Positions 47,613 to 58,906 of a DNA stretch of 64,000 bases are shown one piece after another. The DNA comes from Antarcticimicrobium sediminis. Lineage in GTDB: Bacteria; Pseudomonadota; Alphaproteobacteria; Rhodobacterales; Rhodobacteraceae. The notes beneath the pieces are model-generated. The model did not search any database and was not told where the DNA came from. It saw only the letters and a list, made by a program, of their open reading frames with translations. The stretch lies in contig NZ_SMFP01000008.1 in the NCBI RefSeq assembly GCF_004348975.1, positions 162,048-226,047 of the forward strand. The letters are read 5' to 3'. Every line of letters starts with the position of its first letter. Position 1 is the stretch's first letter. The position numbers were made by a program, and so were the translations under genes.

Positions 47613-48731
47613 ATGAAGATCAGCATCGAACGTGGTGCACTCCTGAAGGCAGTGGCTCAGGCCCAGTCCGTGGTGGAGCGTCGCAACACGATTCCGATCC
47701 TTGCCAACGTGCTGATCGAGGCAGAGGGCGATCAGGTTCAGTTCCGCGCCACCGATCTGGATGTGGAGGTGGTGGACAAGGCCGCCGCCCAGGTCGAACG
47801 CGCAGGCGCGACCACGGTTTCGGCCACCACATTGCACGAAATCGTCCGCAAACTCCCCGATGGGGCGTTGGTGACGCTGACCGCCGACAGTGCCGCAGGG
47901 CGGCTGACGGTCGAGGCCGGGCGCTCGAACTTTTCGCTTGCGACGCTGCCCAAGGAAGATTTCCCGGTCATGGCCTCGTCGGAATATCAGTCGAACTTTG
48001 CGGCCCCCGCTGCGATGCTGCGTCGGCTGTTCGACAAATCGAAATTTGCCATCTCGACCGAAGAGACCCGTTATTACCTCAACGGGGTCTATATGCATGT
48101 GGCCGACGGCGAGGGCGGCAAGGTGCTGCGCTGTGTGGCCACCGATGGTCATCGCCTGGCCCGGATCGACGCCGATCTGCCGGCGGGCGCCGAAGACATG
48201 CCCGGCGTGATCGTGCCGCGCAAGACCGTGGGCGAGCTTCGCAAGCTACTGGACGACGACGAGATGCAAATCGCGGTATCGGTAAGCGAAACCAAGGTGC
48301 GGTTTGCCACCCCCGAAATCACCCTGACCTCCAAGGTGATTGACGGCACATTCCCCGACTATTCCCGCGTGATTCCGCAGAACAACACCCGCCGGATGGA
48401 AGTGGACGCCGCCGATTTCGCACGGGCGGTTGATCGCGTTGCCACGGTCAGTTCGGAACGCTCGCGCGCGGTGAAGCTGCAGCTTGAGGAAGATCGGCTG
48501 ATCCTGTCGGTCAACGCCCCAGATAGCGGTGCCGCCGAAGAAGAGCTGGCCGTCGCCTATAACGACGAGCGGCTGGAAATCGGGTTCAACGCGAAATACC
48601 TGCTGGAGATCGCCAGTCAGGTGGATCGCGAGAACGCGGTCTTCATGTTTAATTCGTCCGGTGATCCGACCCTGATGCGTGAAGGCAACGACCTGAGCGC
48701 GGTCTATGTGGTCATGCCGATGCGCGTCTGA
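47613..48731 (+). CDS. dnaN: DNA polymerase III subunit beta (sliding clamp)
   Basis: This 372-residue clamp protein has three repeated domains. It starts MKISIERGALLKAVAQAQSV and ends AVYVVMPMRV, both highly typical; VATDGHRLARIDADLPAG is the conserved middle-domain motif. It keeps the polymerase on DNA. GGAGGG lies upstream of the ATG at 47613; a longer frame begins 20 codons earlier without support. It is the second gene of the dnaA cluster. Confidence 0.97.
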   Translation: MKISIERGALLKAVAQAQSVVERRNTIPILANVLIEAEGDQVQFRATDLDVEVVDKAAAQVERAGATTVSATTLHEIVRKLPDGALVTLTADSAAGRLTVEAGRSNFSLATLPKEDFPVMASSEYQSNFAAPAAMLRRLFDKSKFAISTEETRYYLNGVYMHVADGEGGKVLRCVATDGHRLARIDADLPAGAEDMPGVIVPRKTVGELRKLLDDDEMQIAVSVSETKVRFATPEITLTSKVIDGTFPDYSRVIPQNNTRRMEVDAADFARAVDRVATVSSERSRAVKLQLEEDRLILSVNAPDSGAAEEELAVAYNDERLEIGFNAKYLLEIASQVDRENAVFMFNSSGDPTLMREGNDLSAVYVVMPMRV

Positions 48732-48789
48732 CCCGCGCTGCCGGGCACCGCCCTGCGGTGTTAGTCCTGAACGAGAAAAAGGGGCCGCC

Positions 48790-49890
48790 ATGTCCCTGGC
48801 CCTGATCGAACTGACCCTGTCGCATTTCCGGTCGCACCGGCACGCGCGCATCGCGGGCGACGGGCGGCCGGTTGCCATTTACGGGCTCAACGGTGCCGGC
48901 AAGACCAATATCCTTGAGGCGGTTTCTCTGTTCTCGCCCGGGCGTGGTCTGCGCCGGGCCAGCGCGGAAGAGATGGCACGCCGCCCCGAAAGTCTGGGCT
49001 GGAAACTGACCGGGCACATGCGCGCGGGGGATCGAACGCATGAGGTTGAAACCTGGTCCGAGAGCGGTGCGGCGCGGCAGGTGCGGATCGACGGCAAATC
49101 GGCGACGCAGCTTGATCTGGGGCGCCTCTCACAGGTGGTCTGGCTGATCCCGGCGATGGACCGGCTGTGGACTGAAGGGGCGGATGGCAGGCGGCGGTTT
49201 CTCGACCGGATGGTGATGAGCTTTGACCCCGCCCATGCAGAGGCCTCGCTCATCTACGAAAAGGCGATGCGGGAACGCAACCGGCTGCTGAAGGACCAGG
49301 TGCGGGACGCCCATTGGTATGCGGCGCTAGAAGGGCAGATGGCCGAGGCCGGGCACCGAATCGATCAGGCGCGGCGGGCAGCCTTGAGCAATCTGATCGC
49401 GGCGCAGGCCGGGGCCGAGACCGCCTTTCCCACCGCAGACCTGACCCTGATGCAGGCCGAGGGCGAGATGGCGCAGACACAGGCAGAGCTGCGCGCAGCA
49501 CTGGCCGAGAGCCGCCCGCGCGATCTGAGCGCGGGGCGAACGCTGGTCGGGCCGCACCGCGCCGATCTACAGGCGGTCTATGCTGCCAAGGGTGTGCCGG
49601 CCAAGGCGTGCTCGACCGGGGAACAAAAGGCGCTGCTGATCTCGCTGATCCTTGCCAATGCACGCGCGCTGGCGGCTCGTGACGGCTCTGCGCCGATCCT
49701 GCTGCTGGACGAGGTGGCGGCGCATCTGGACGCCGGACGCCGTGCGGCGCTGTTCGATGAGATCTGCGCGCTGGGCACCCAGGCCTGGATGACCGGGACG
49801 GGCCCCGAGATGTTTGCCGACCTGGGTGAGCGGGCGCAACATCTTGAGGTGAGTGAACGGGACGGCGTTTCGGAGGTCATCGCGCGATGA
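48790..49890 (+). CDS. recF: DNA replication and repair protein RecF
   Basis: This 366-residue SMC-like ATPase loads RecA at gaps with RecO and RecR. Walker A is YGLNGAGKTNILEAVS; the signature STGEQKALLISLILANAR and Walker B PILLLDEVAAHLD are present. It begins ELTLSHFRSHRHARI, the usual RecF opening. AAAAGGGG lies before the ATG. The stop codon overlaps the next start as ATGA. Confidence 0.95.
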   Translation: MSLALIELTLSHFRSHRHARIAGDGRPVAIYGLNGAGKTNILEAVSLFSPGRGLRRASAEEMARRPESLGWKLTGHMRAGDRTHEVETWSESGAARQVRIDGKSATQLDLGRLSQVVWLIPAMDRLWTEGADGRRRFLDRMVMSFDPAHAEASLIYEKAMRERNRLLKDQVRDAHWYAALEGQMAEAGHRIDQARRAALSNLIAAQAGAETAFPTADLTLMQAEGEMAQTQAELRAALAESRPRDLSAGRTLVGPHRADLQAVYAAKGVPAKACSTGEQKALLISLILANARALAARDGSAPILLLDEVAAHLDAGRRAALFDEICALGTQAWMTGTGPEMFADLGERAQHLEVSERDGVSEVIAR

Positions 49891-50507
49891 CCCTCTCGCC
49901 GGTTGATCTGCTGCTTTATGCGGGCGCGCTATTCGTCCTGTTCCTGACACCGGGGCCGGTCTGGCTGGCGGTGATGGCACGGGCGATTTCCGGCGGCTTC
50001 GCCTCGGCCTGGCCGCTGGCCGTTGGCGTGGCGGCGGGCGATATGGTCTGGCCGTTCGTTGCCATCCTCGGGGTCAGCTGGGTGGTGACGGAGTATGACG
50101 GCGTTCTGACCGTGATGCGCTGGCTGGCCTGCGCGGTATTTCTGTATATGGGATGGTCCACGATCCGCCGCGCCGATGCGGTGATCGCGGCAGACCGGCG
50201 ATTGACCCGTCCGGGGCGCTGGGCCGGATTTCTGGCGGGGGTCGCCGCGATTTTGGGGAACCCCAAGGCGATCCTGTTCTATATGGGCGTGCTGCCTGGC
50301 TTTTTCGATCTGGGCCGTGTCACCGGTGCGGACATCGCAGCGATCGTCAGTCTGTCGGCTGTGGTGCCGTTCGTGGGCAACCTTTGCTTTGCCCTTGTCG
50401 TGGACCGGATGCGGCGGGTTCTCGCCGCCCCGGCGGCGCTGCGTCGGCTTAATCTGGCCGCTGGCGGGCTGATGATTTTCGTGGGTCTGATCCTGCCCTT
50501 CGCCTGA
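49887..50507 (+). CDS. LysE/RhtB-family amino-acid exporter
   Basis: This 206-residue membrane protein has about six helices. It starts VDLLLYAGALFVLFLTPGPV, with the LTPGP motif of LysE/RhtB proteins, and has GFLAGVAAILGNPKAILFYMG with the conserved NPK. It would export an amino acid or homoserine-lactone-like compound. It is coupled to recF by ATGA, an odd place for a transporter, although I recall the same order in other Ruegeria-like genomes. Confidence 0.87.
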   Translation: MTLSPVDLLLYAGALFVLFLTPGPVWLAVMARAISGGFASAWPLAVGVAAGDMVWPFVAILGVSWVVTEYDGVLTVMRWLACAVFLYMGWSTIRRADAVIAADRRLTRPGRWAGFLAGVAAILGNPKAILFYMGVLPGFFDLGRVTGADIAAIVSLSAVVPFVGNLCFALVVDRMRRVLAAPAALRRLNLAAGGLMIFVGLILPFA

Positions 50508-50528
50508 CACAAAATATGGGGCTGGGAC

Positions 50529-50557
50529 GTGACATTCCCCCCCAGAAATCGTATAAA
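50529..50557 (+). promoter_or_regulatory. Sigma-70-type promoter for gyrB
   Basis: GTGACA (50529-50534) and TATAAA (50552-50557) are separated by 17 bases, about 28 bp before the gyrB ATG, in an AT-rich stretch. Confidence 0.55.
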
Positions 50558-50572
50558 ATGACAAAAATATAA

Positions 50573-53002
<2,430 letters not shown>

Positions 53003-53581
53003 GGTTTTGTAGGATCGCGTGTAATCATGCGCGGTCCCCATAAGTTTGCGCGAATTGCCCAAAGGTTTGCGGGTTGGAGATCGGGCAGTATCTTCGGACC
53101 GAGCAGCAATAGCCGCTGTCAGGGGTAAGCCTGCCGTGGAGGATGCTGACGGTCATTGGATCGGGAGAGCGAGTCTCGTTGGTAAGGGTCGAACTGGAGT
53201 AGCCAGCCTGATGTGCTACCCGGCGTGATCTCGGTCAGGGCCGGATTTTCCGCGCCTCGATCATGCCGACGGGCTGGATGCGCCTGCTGATTTCATCAGT
53301 GCCGCCGGGACGTTGTTCCCGATGGCGCTGTAAAATCGGATAAACTCAAACATCAGCAATGGACGCCTACGACCATATCCAGTGTGTCGTTTTCCGGTCG
53401 TTATCGTCAGAATCCGGTTTAGTGTCGGGGTGGCCGAGCCAAGCCAACTGGCGCAGCCGACCCAGAGCCGCCATCCGGTTTTCTCGGGCGGCCTCCAGCA
53501 CCCCGCCATCGGGGCTTGCTGCGGCACGACCAGTGCGACATTGTCCGCGGATCCCACCGCAACGAATTCCGGCGCCTTACT
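53003..53581. other. 579-bp unassigned spacer after gyrB
   Basis: A weak hairpin GGATCGCG/CGCGGTCC (about 53011-53038) may end gyrB. The rest has only short frames, none with the codon pattern of neighbouring genes and none with a Shine-Dalgarno. Composition differs somewhat from flanking genes, so it may hold eroded mobile-element sequence, but I cannot name one. Confidence 0.4.
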
Positions 53582-55018
53582 ATGTCAAAGAAAACCCTGA
53601 ACCAGGCCAACCTTGAAAAGCTCGGCGCGAAGACACTCGCCGCGCTGGTCATGGACCTGGTCCAGGGGAGCGCGGCCCTTCAGCGCCGCGCGAGGATGGA
53701 GCTCAGCGCCGCCCAGGGGCCCAAGGAGGTGGCTGCCGATCTCCGCAAACGCTTCGCCTCGCTGCGCCGTGCGACCAGCTTCGTCGATTGGCGCAAGCAA
53801 AAGGCGCTGGTCAAGGATCTCGCAGGGCTCTTGGGCATGATCGAAAACACCATCGCCCCCCATGACGCGGATGAGGCCTTCGAACTGCTCTGGTCGTTCC
53901 TGCAACTGGCCCCCTCGATCCACGAACGCACCGATGACAGCAACGGCGCGGTTGGTGCTGTCTTGAGCGACGCGGTGGAGTTGATCGCGAAACTATCGCC
54001 CGCCGTTTCCCAGGACCCCGCCGCCCTGGCGGAACGTGTTCTCGACGCTGTCGCAGATGCCGGCTACGGAGAGTTCGACGGGATCATCCCAGCGACGGCC
54101 GAGGCGCTGGGGCAAGAGGGGCTGGAGCATCTCAAGCAGATCACGCAAGCTTGGGCGGAGGCCCCGCCGACCGAGCACGACCTCGAGCAATACCGGGGCT
54201 ACGGCCTCAGGTCTTCTCCCGAGGACAGCGTGCGGCGCAACAAGCAGGTGACGCGGTCGATCATCCTTGCGGATGTGGCGGACGGCCAGGGGGATGTCGA
54301 TGCCTACATGGCCCGCTATTCCGAGGAACAGCTGACCTATGGCACCATCGCCCCGGACGTCGCGCGCAGGTTGCTGGATGCAGGGCGCGTTCACGAGGCG
54401 TTCGACATCGTCACCCGAGCCCGCGCCGCCGAGGACGGTAAGTCAATCCGGATGTTCCGCTATGATCTCGACGCGGTCTATGAGGAATGCCTCGAAAAGC
54501 AGGACAAGACGGAAGAGTTGATGGCGCATCTGCGGAGCACCTTCGAGCAGACCCTCAGCGCACCCTGTCTCCGAAAGTACCTAAAACTGCTTCCAGATTT
54601 CGAAGACATCGAGGCGGAAGAGGCCGCCCTGGACTTTGCGGAGGCCTATCCGCACCTGGGGGCGGCGATCAGTTTCCTGGTGAACTGGTCCGCTCACGAC
54701 CGCGCAGCGCGGGTCGTGGGGACCCGGGCCGATGAGCTGAACGGGGATTCCTATCACACCCTCACCAGCGCGGCAGACGCGCTCGAGGCCGAGCATCCGC
54801 TCGCCGCCACGCTGATGCGCCGCGCCATGGTGCTGGACACCTTGAACGGCGCAAAGTCCAAGCGCTACCGCCACGCAGCGCGCCATCTTGCCGAGTGTCG
54901 GTCCTGCGATGCCGCCATCGAGGAGTATGGCGACCACCCCACCCACGCGCAGTTCCTTGAGAGGCTCAAGCAAGCCCACGGGCGAAAATACGGGTTCTGG
55001 CGCTTGGTCGAATCGTAG
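53582..55018 (+). CDS. DUF6880-like protein, 478 aa
   Basis: This soluble, helix-rich protein starts MSKKTLNQANLEKLGAKTLA and has a C-terminal CRSCDAAIEEYGDHPTHAQF that could bind metal through the CxxC pair. Its long helical repeat arrangement resembles the DUF6880 family, whose function is not established. ATG 53582 is the family-like start, but no Shine-Dalgarno is seen. It stands alone between gyrB and a convergent DeoR gene, in a stretch with poorly coding flanks, which suggests acquired DNA. Confidence 0.6.
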   Translation: MSKKTLNQANLEKLGAKTLAALVMDLVQGSAALQRRARMELSAAQGPKEVAADLRKRFASLRRATSFVDWRKQKALVKDLAGLLGMIENTIAPHDADEAFELLWSFLQLAPSIHERTDDSNGAVGAVLSDAVELIAKLSPAVSQDPAALAERVLDAVADAGYGEFDGIIPATAEALGQEGLEHLKQITQAWAEAPPTEHDLEQYRGYGLRSSPEDSVRRNKQVTRSIILADVADGQGDVDAYMARYSEEQLTYGTIAPDVARRLLDAGRVHEAFDIVTRARAAEDGKSIRMFRYDLDAVYEECLEKQDKTEELMAHLRSTFEQTLSAPCLRKYLKLLPDFEDIEAEEAALDFAEAYPHLGAAISFLVNWSAHDRAARVVGTRADELNGDSYHTLTSAADALEAEHPLAATLMRRAMVLDTLNGAKSKRYRHAARHLAECRSCDAAIEEYGDHPTHAQFLERLKQAHGRKYGFWRLVES

Positions 55019-55183
55019 GTCCGGCCCAGGCCGGCCGCTCATCGAAAATGTGTCTAATGCCAGCTCCGCAGCCCTTGGTGGACATTCGCGCGGTGCGCAG
55101 CATCGGGTGCTGCGCCGGCGCGTGGGGCGGAAAGCGGCTTTCGCTCAAAACCCGATTCGCGCATCAAAGCCGTAGCAATTCGT

Positions 55184-55957
55184 TCATGCGATGTTTCCGT
55201 TCAGCGTTGGGGCCAGCAACAAATGGCAGTGGTCGATTTGCTCGGCAATCTCTGGCGGTGCGCCATCGGTGACCAGAACATCGACCTCTGACCAGTCACA
55301 AACATGAATCAGGCCAGATTTGCTGAACTTGCTGGAATCCATCATCAGGATTGTTTCATCCGCGCGCGCGATCATGGCGCGTTTGAACTCGACCTCGAAG
55401 AGATCGAAATCCTGACATCCGCCAGACGCCCCCGCCACGACGGACATGACGAAATAGCTGGGTGAGAAGCTTGAGAGATAGCTGATCGTGCCCGCCCCGG
55501 TCAGGGTCCGGTCGGCTTTGCGCAACTCTCCGCCCGGCAGGATGATGCGATGCGGGCTGGCGCCGGAATTCAGGATTTGCGCGATTTCCAGCGAAATGGT
55601 CAGGATCGTCATCGGTTCGCGCCGGGCCAACTCCCTTGCGAGGAAACAGGCGGTTGTCGAATTGTCCAACAGCAGCGTTGCCCCTTCCCGGATGTGGCGG
55701 GCGGTACGCGCCGCAATGGCGGCCTTGGCGGCGGAATTTTCCGACAAGCGCCGGTCAAAGGGCGCCTCGGCGCGCGGCATGGGCAGGCGGACACCGCCGT
55801 GAAATTTCTCAACCAGCCCCTCTAACGAGAGGGCCTTCAGATCACGCCGGATGGTCTCGTCCGAAACTTCGAATTCTTCAGCCAAGAAAGAGATCGTCGC
55901 CCTTCCCTGCGTCGTGAGCCGCGCAAGGATCTGTTCCTTTCTGCGAGTGCGTGCCAT
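55184..55957 (-). CDS. DeoR/GlpR-family transcriptional regulator
   Basis: This 257-residue repressor has an N-terminal DeoR HTH (RKEQILARLTTQGRATISFL then SDETIRRDLKALSLEGLVEK) and a C-terminal sugar-phosphate-sensing DeoRC domain (about 75-235). The family responds to phosphorylated sugars or glycerol-3-phosphate. It is the last gene of the ABC operon, 23 bp after the ATPase gene, so it probably senses the imported compound. AAGGAGG precedes the ATG. Confidence 0.88.
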   Translation of the reverse strand: MARTRRKEQILARLTTQGRATISFLAEEFEVSDETIRRDLKALSLEGLVEKFHGGVRLPMPRAEAPFDRRLSENSAAKAAIAARTARHIREGATLLLDNSTTACFLARELARREPMTILTISLEIAQILNSGASPHRIILPGGELRKADRTLTGAGTISYLSSFSPSYFVMSVVAGASGGCQDFDLFEVEFKRAMIARADETILMMDSSKFSKSGLIHVCDWSEVDVLVTDGAPPEIAEQIDHCHLLLAPTLNGNIA

Positions 55958-55980
55958 GTCTCCTCCTTGTCCGGCCCGGG

Positions 55981-57042
55981 TCAGGCCCAGTTCACGATAG
56001 CCTGACCGCTGCCGGTATCGAAGAGCCTCAGTCGATCAAGGTCGAAATTCAACCCAACCTCGTCCCCGACAGAGGGGGCGCCCAAAACAGGGCTTTTGAC
56101 AACCATCCGATCCGCGCCAAGGGCGACCTCGACCAAGGCTTCGGCACCGATCAGTTCGGTCCGCTCGACCCGTGCGCGGGCCATGCCATCGCTCGAGAGG
56201 GTTACCTCTTCAGGGCGCAGGCCGATCAGCACATCCGGCGGGAGGTTGAGGCCCAGAGCCAATTCACCCATGAAGCTGGCATGCCCGACCTTGCCGTTTG
56301 CGGCCCGGCACGGAATCAGCGCCATTTCCGGGCTGCCGATGAAGGTGGCAACAAAGGTATTGGCGGGCTTCATATAGATGTCCATCGGGGCCCCGACCTG
56401 TTGCAGTTTCCCGTTTGACATCATGGCCACGCGGGTGCCCAGCGTCATCGCTTCGATCTGGTCATGGGTGACGTAGATCACCGTCAGCCCCAACTCCTGA
56501 TGAAGCCGCTTCAACTCGGCGCGCATCCGGTTGCGCAGCTTTGCGTCCAGGTTCGACAGCGGTTCGTCGAACAGAAAGACCTTGGGTTGACGCACCAATG
56601 CACGCCCGATGGCGACGCGTTGGCGCTCGCCACCCGACAATTCCTTTGGCCGGCGATCCAGCAGGTCGCCAATGCGCAGGATCTCGGCCGCATCGCGGAT
56701 GCGGGTGTCGATCTCGGCCTTTGACAGCCGAGTGGTCTTCATCAGGCCGAACGCCATGTTCCGATAGGCGGTCATATGCGGGTAAAGCGCATAGCTTTGG
56801 AACACCATCGCGATGTCGCGCTTCTGGGGCTGGGCGTCGGTGACATCTTGCCCGTCGATCAGAAGCTGGCCGCCGGTGATCTCCTCCAGCCCCGCGATCA
56901 TGCGCAGCGTGGTGGATTTGCCGCAGCCCGAGGGGCCGACCATGACCATGAACTCGCGGTCCTCGATGGTCAGGTTGATGTCATGCACGGTTTTGCGCTC
57001 GCCATAGGATTTGCAAATGTTGTTCAGTTGAACAGTCGCCAT
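55981..57042 (-). CDS. ABC transporter ATP-binding protein, UgpC/MalK type
   Basis: This 353-residue ATPase has Walker A GPSGCGKSTTLRMIAG, signature LSGGERQRVAIGRALVRQP, Walker B VFLFDEPLSNLDAKLR and the H-loop in IYVTHDQIEAM. The C-terminal regulatory region (about 235-353) has TOBE folds of the CUT1/MalK class. A glycerol-3-phosphate (Ugp) role is suggested by the binding protein and the phosphodiesterase. It is 22 bp after the permease gene in the operon. Confidence 0.9.
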   Translation of the reverse strand: MATVQLNNICKSYGERKTVHDINLTIEDREFMVMVGPSGCGKSTTLRMIAGLEEITGGQLLIDGQDVTDAQPQKRDIAMVFQSYALYPHMTAYRNMAFGLMKTTRLSKAEIDTRIRDAAEILRIGDLLDRRPKELSGGERQRVAIGRALVRQPKVFLFDEPLSNLDAKLRNRMRAELKRLHQELGLTVIYVTHDQIEAMTLGTRVAMMSNGKLQQVGAPMDIYMKPANTFVATFIGSPEMALIPCRAANGKVGHASFMGELALGLNLPPDVLIGLRPEEVTLSSDGMARARVERTELIGAEALVEVALGADRMVVKSPVLGAPSVGDEVGLNFDLDRLRLFDTGSGQAIVNWA

Positions 57043-57064
57043 TTTGGGTCTCCGGTATCGGGCG

Positions 57065-57937
57065 TCACTTGACGCCGGTATGCATGAAGCTGTCGATGAA
57101 GCGGCGCTGGAAGATCACGAAGAGCAGCAGCAGCGGCGAAACGACGATGGTCGTGCCCGCCATCAAACGCGGCCAGTCGGCCCCGCTGTCGGCCTTGGCC
57201 AAAAGCCCCAAGCCGATGGGGAGGGTGCGGATGCCTTCGGAATTCGTCACCAGCAGCGGCCACATGTAATCGTTCCAGTGGGTCACGACCGAGATGATGC
57301 CAAAGGCAATCAGCGTCGGTTTCACCAGCGGCAGGAAAACGTGCCACAGGATTTCCAGATGGTTGCAGCCGTCCAGCCGGGCTGCGTCCGAAAGCTCGGA
57401 CGGCACTTGGCGAAAGCTCTGTCTCAGCATGAAGGTGCCATAACCCGAGGCGATGAAAGGCACGATCATGGCCAGGATCGTGTTCACCAGCCCCATTTCC
57501 CGCAGGGTGATGAAGTTGGTCAGAAAGATCGCATAGATCGGGAACATCACCTGCAGCAGGAACAGCGTGAACAGAAGGTTTTTGCCCGGAAACGTCAGCC
57601 GCGCAAAGGCATAGGCCGCCAAGGTGATCGTGATCATCTGGCCGGTCAGGATCGAACTTGTGACGATCACGGAGTTGACCAGATAGGTTCCGAACGGCGC
57701 AACCGACAGGGTGCTGGGGTAGTTCGAGAAATTCAGGCTTTGCGGCCAGAACCCTGCCGCCTGATCGAACACCTCGACGTTTGTCTTGAGCGAGGTCACG
57801 AGAATCCAGACCAACGGGCTGAGCCAGAGCAGTGCCAGCGGCGCCATGATCAGATGCAGCCAATTCGCCCGCAGGTGCCGCTGCCAGTGGGCCCGTCTGC
57901 GCGATGTTGAAAGCTTTGCTTGGGTCACGTCGCTCAT
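57065..57937 (-). CDS. ABC transporter permease, UgpE-like
   Basis: This 290-residue CUT1 permease has six helices and the coupling motif ELSDAARLDGCNHLEILWHVFLP. It starts just inside the upstream gene: the stop TGA and start ATG share one base (TGATG), so translation is coupled. The N-terminus is a cytoplasmic 25-residue stretch rich in Arg. It pairs with the next permease to form the transmembrane channel. Confidence 0.88.
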   Translation of the reverse strand: MSDVTQAKLSTSRRRAHWQRHLRANWLHLIMAPLALLWLSPLVWILVTSLKTNVEVFDQAAGFWPQSLNFSNYPSTLSVAPFGTYLVNSVIVTSSILTGQMITITLAAYAFARLTFPGKNLLFTLFLLQVMFPIYAIFLTNFITLREMGLVNTILAMIVPFIASGYGTFMLRQSFRQVPSELSDAARLDGCNHLEILWHVFLPLVKPTLIAFGIISVVTHWNDYMWPLLVTNSEGIRTLPIGLGLLAKADSGADWPRLMAGTTIVVSPLLLLFVIFQRRFIDSFMHTGVK

Positions 57938-58839
57938 CAGCGTTCTCCGAGATAGTGGACCTTGCGGCCCAATGTCACCGCGACGAGGCCGATCAGGCCC
58001 AGAACAAAGACCAGCAGCGCATTGGCCAGCGCCGAAGCATAGCCGATGTCCTGATACTGAAAGCCGTTCTGGTAGATATAATAGGTCAGCACGTTCGTGC
58101 TGTCGGCCGGGCCGCCCTGAGTCATCACATAGACGTAGTCAAAGATCTGGTAGCTGTGCAGCGTGCCGATGATGATGACGAAATAGAGCGTGGGCGAGAT
58201 CAGCGGAATGGTAATGTGCAGCAACCGATGCCGGGCGCTGACGCCGTCAAGGCGCGCCGCCTCGTACAGATCCGAGGGCACGAGTTTCAGTGCCGCCAAC
58301 AGGATCAGCATGAAATAGCCCGAGTATTTCCAGATGCTCATGATCACGATGGCGGGCAAGGCCCATTTGCTGTCGTAAAGCCAATCCAGCCGCGGCAGGC
58401 CCAAGCTTGTCAGCGCCTCATTGATCGGCCCGTAGCCCGGGGCGTAGAGGAACACCCAGAGCATGCCCGCGGCAACCGAGGGGATCATGACCGGATAGAA
58501 AAACGCCGAGCGATAGATCGCCATGCCGCGCAGCTTGCTGTCCAGCGCGACGGCCAACAACAAGGCGGCGGCAATCGAAAGCGGGATCGTCGTCAATGTA
58601 TAGAAGGCGGTATTGCCAAGCACCTTCCAGAACAGCCGATCCTCGAGCAGTCGTAGGTAGTTTTCGGCCCCGAGCCAGTAGATGTCGGGATCGCCCAGAA
58701 GCACATCATGCAGGCTGAACCAGACCGAGCGAAGGATCGGCCAATAGGTGAAGATGGCAAGAAAGACGAGCGATGGAAGCAGCAGCGCATAGGCCAGCAG
58801 CATCTCGTTTCGGCGCGCGCGGGCGAAAGCATGGGACAT
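57937..58839 (-). CDS. ABC transporter permease, UgpA-like
   Basis: This 300-residue CUT1 permease has six helices and the coupling loop DLYEAARLDGVSARHRLLHITIPL. The N-terminus reads RNEMLLAYALLLPSLVFLAIF, a normal first helix. It is the second gene of the operon, 67 bp after the binding protein, and coupled to the following permease. Confidence 0.88.
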   Translation of the reverse strand: MSHAFARARRNEMLLAYALLLPSLVFLAIFTYWPILRSVWFSLHDVLLGDPDIYWLGAENYLRLLEDRLFWKVLGNTAFYTLTTIPLSIAAALLLAVALDSKLRGMAIYRSAFFYPVMIPSVAAGMLWVFLYAPGYGPINEALTSLGLPRLDWLYDSKWALPAIVIMSIWKYSGYFMLILLAALKLVPSDLYEAARLDGVSARHRLLHITIPLISPTLYFVIIIGTLHSYQIFDYVYVMTQGGPADSTNVLTYYIYQNGFQYQDIGYASALANALLVFVLGLIGLVAVTLGRKVHYLGER

Positions 58840-58906
58840 GAGGGGATCCTCGTGAAAACGGAAAAGGACGCGGGCAAAAACCCGCGTCCCTCAGGAGAAG
58901 GTGTGT

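Noticed and set aside
49881..49897. CCCTCTC near the LysE start as another family-1 hairpin
   Set aside because: It lacks the hairpin and the GGGCAGTG end; it is simply coding sequence.
53046..53228. 60-codon frame after gyrB as a small gene
   Set aside because: No Shine-Dalgarno, no recognisable product, and codon pattern unlike neighbours.
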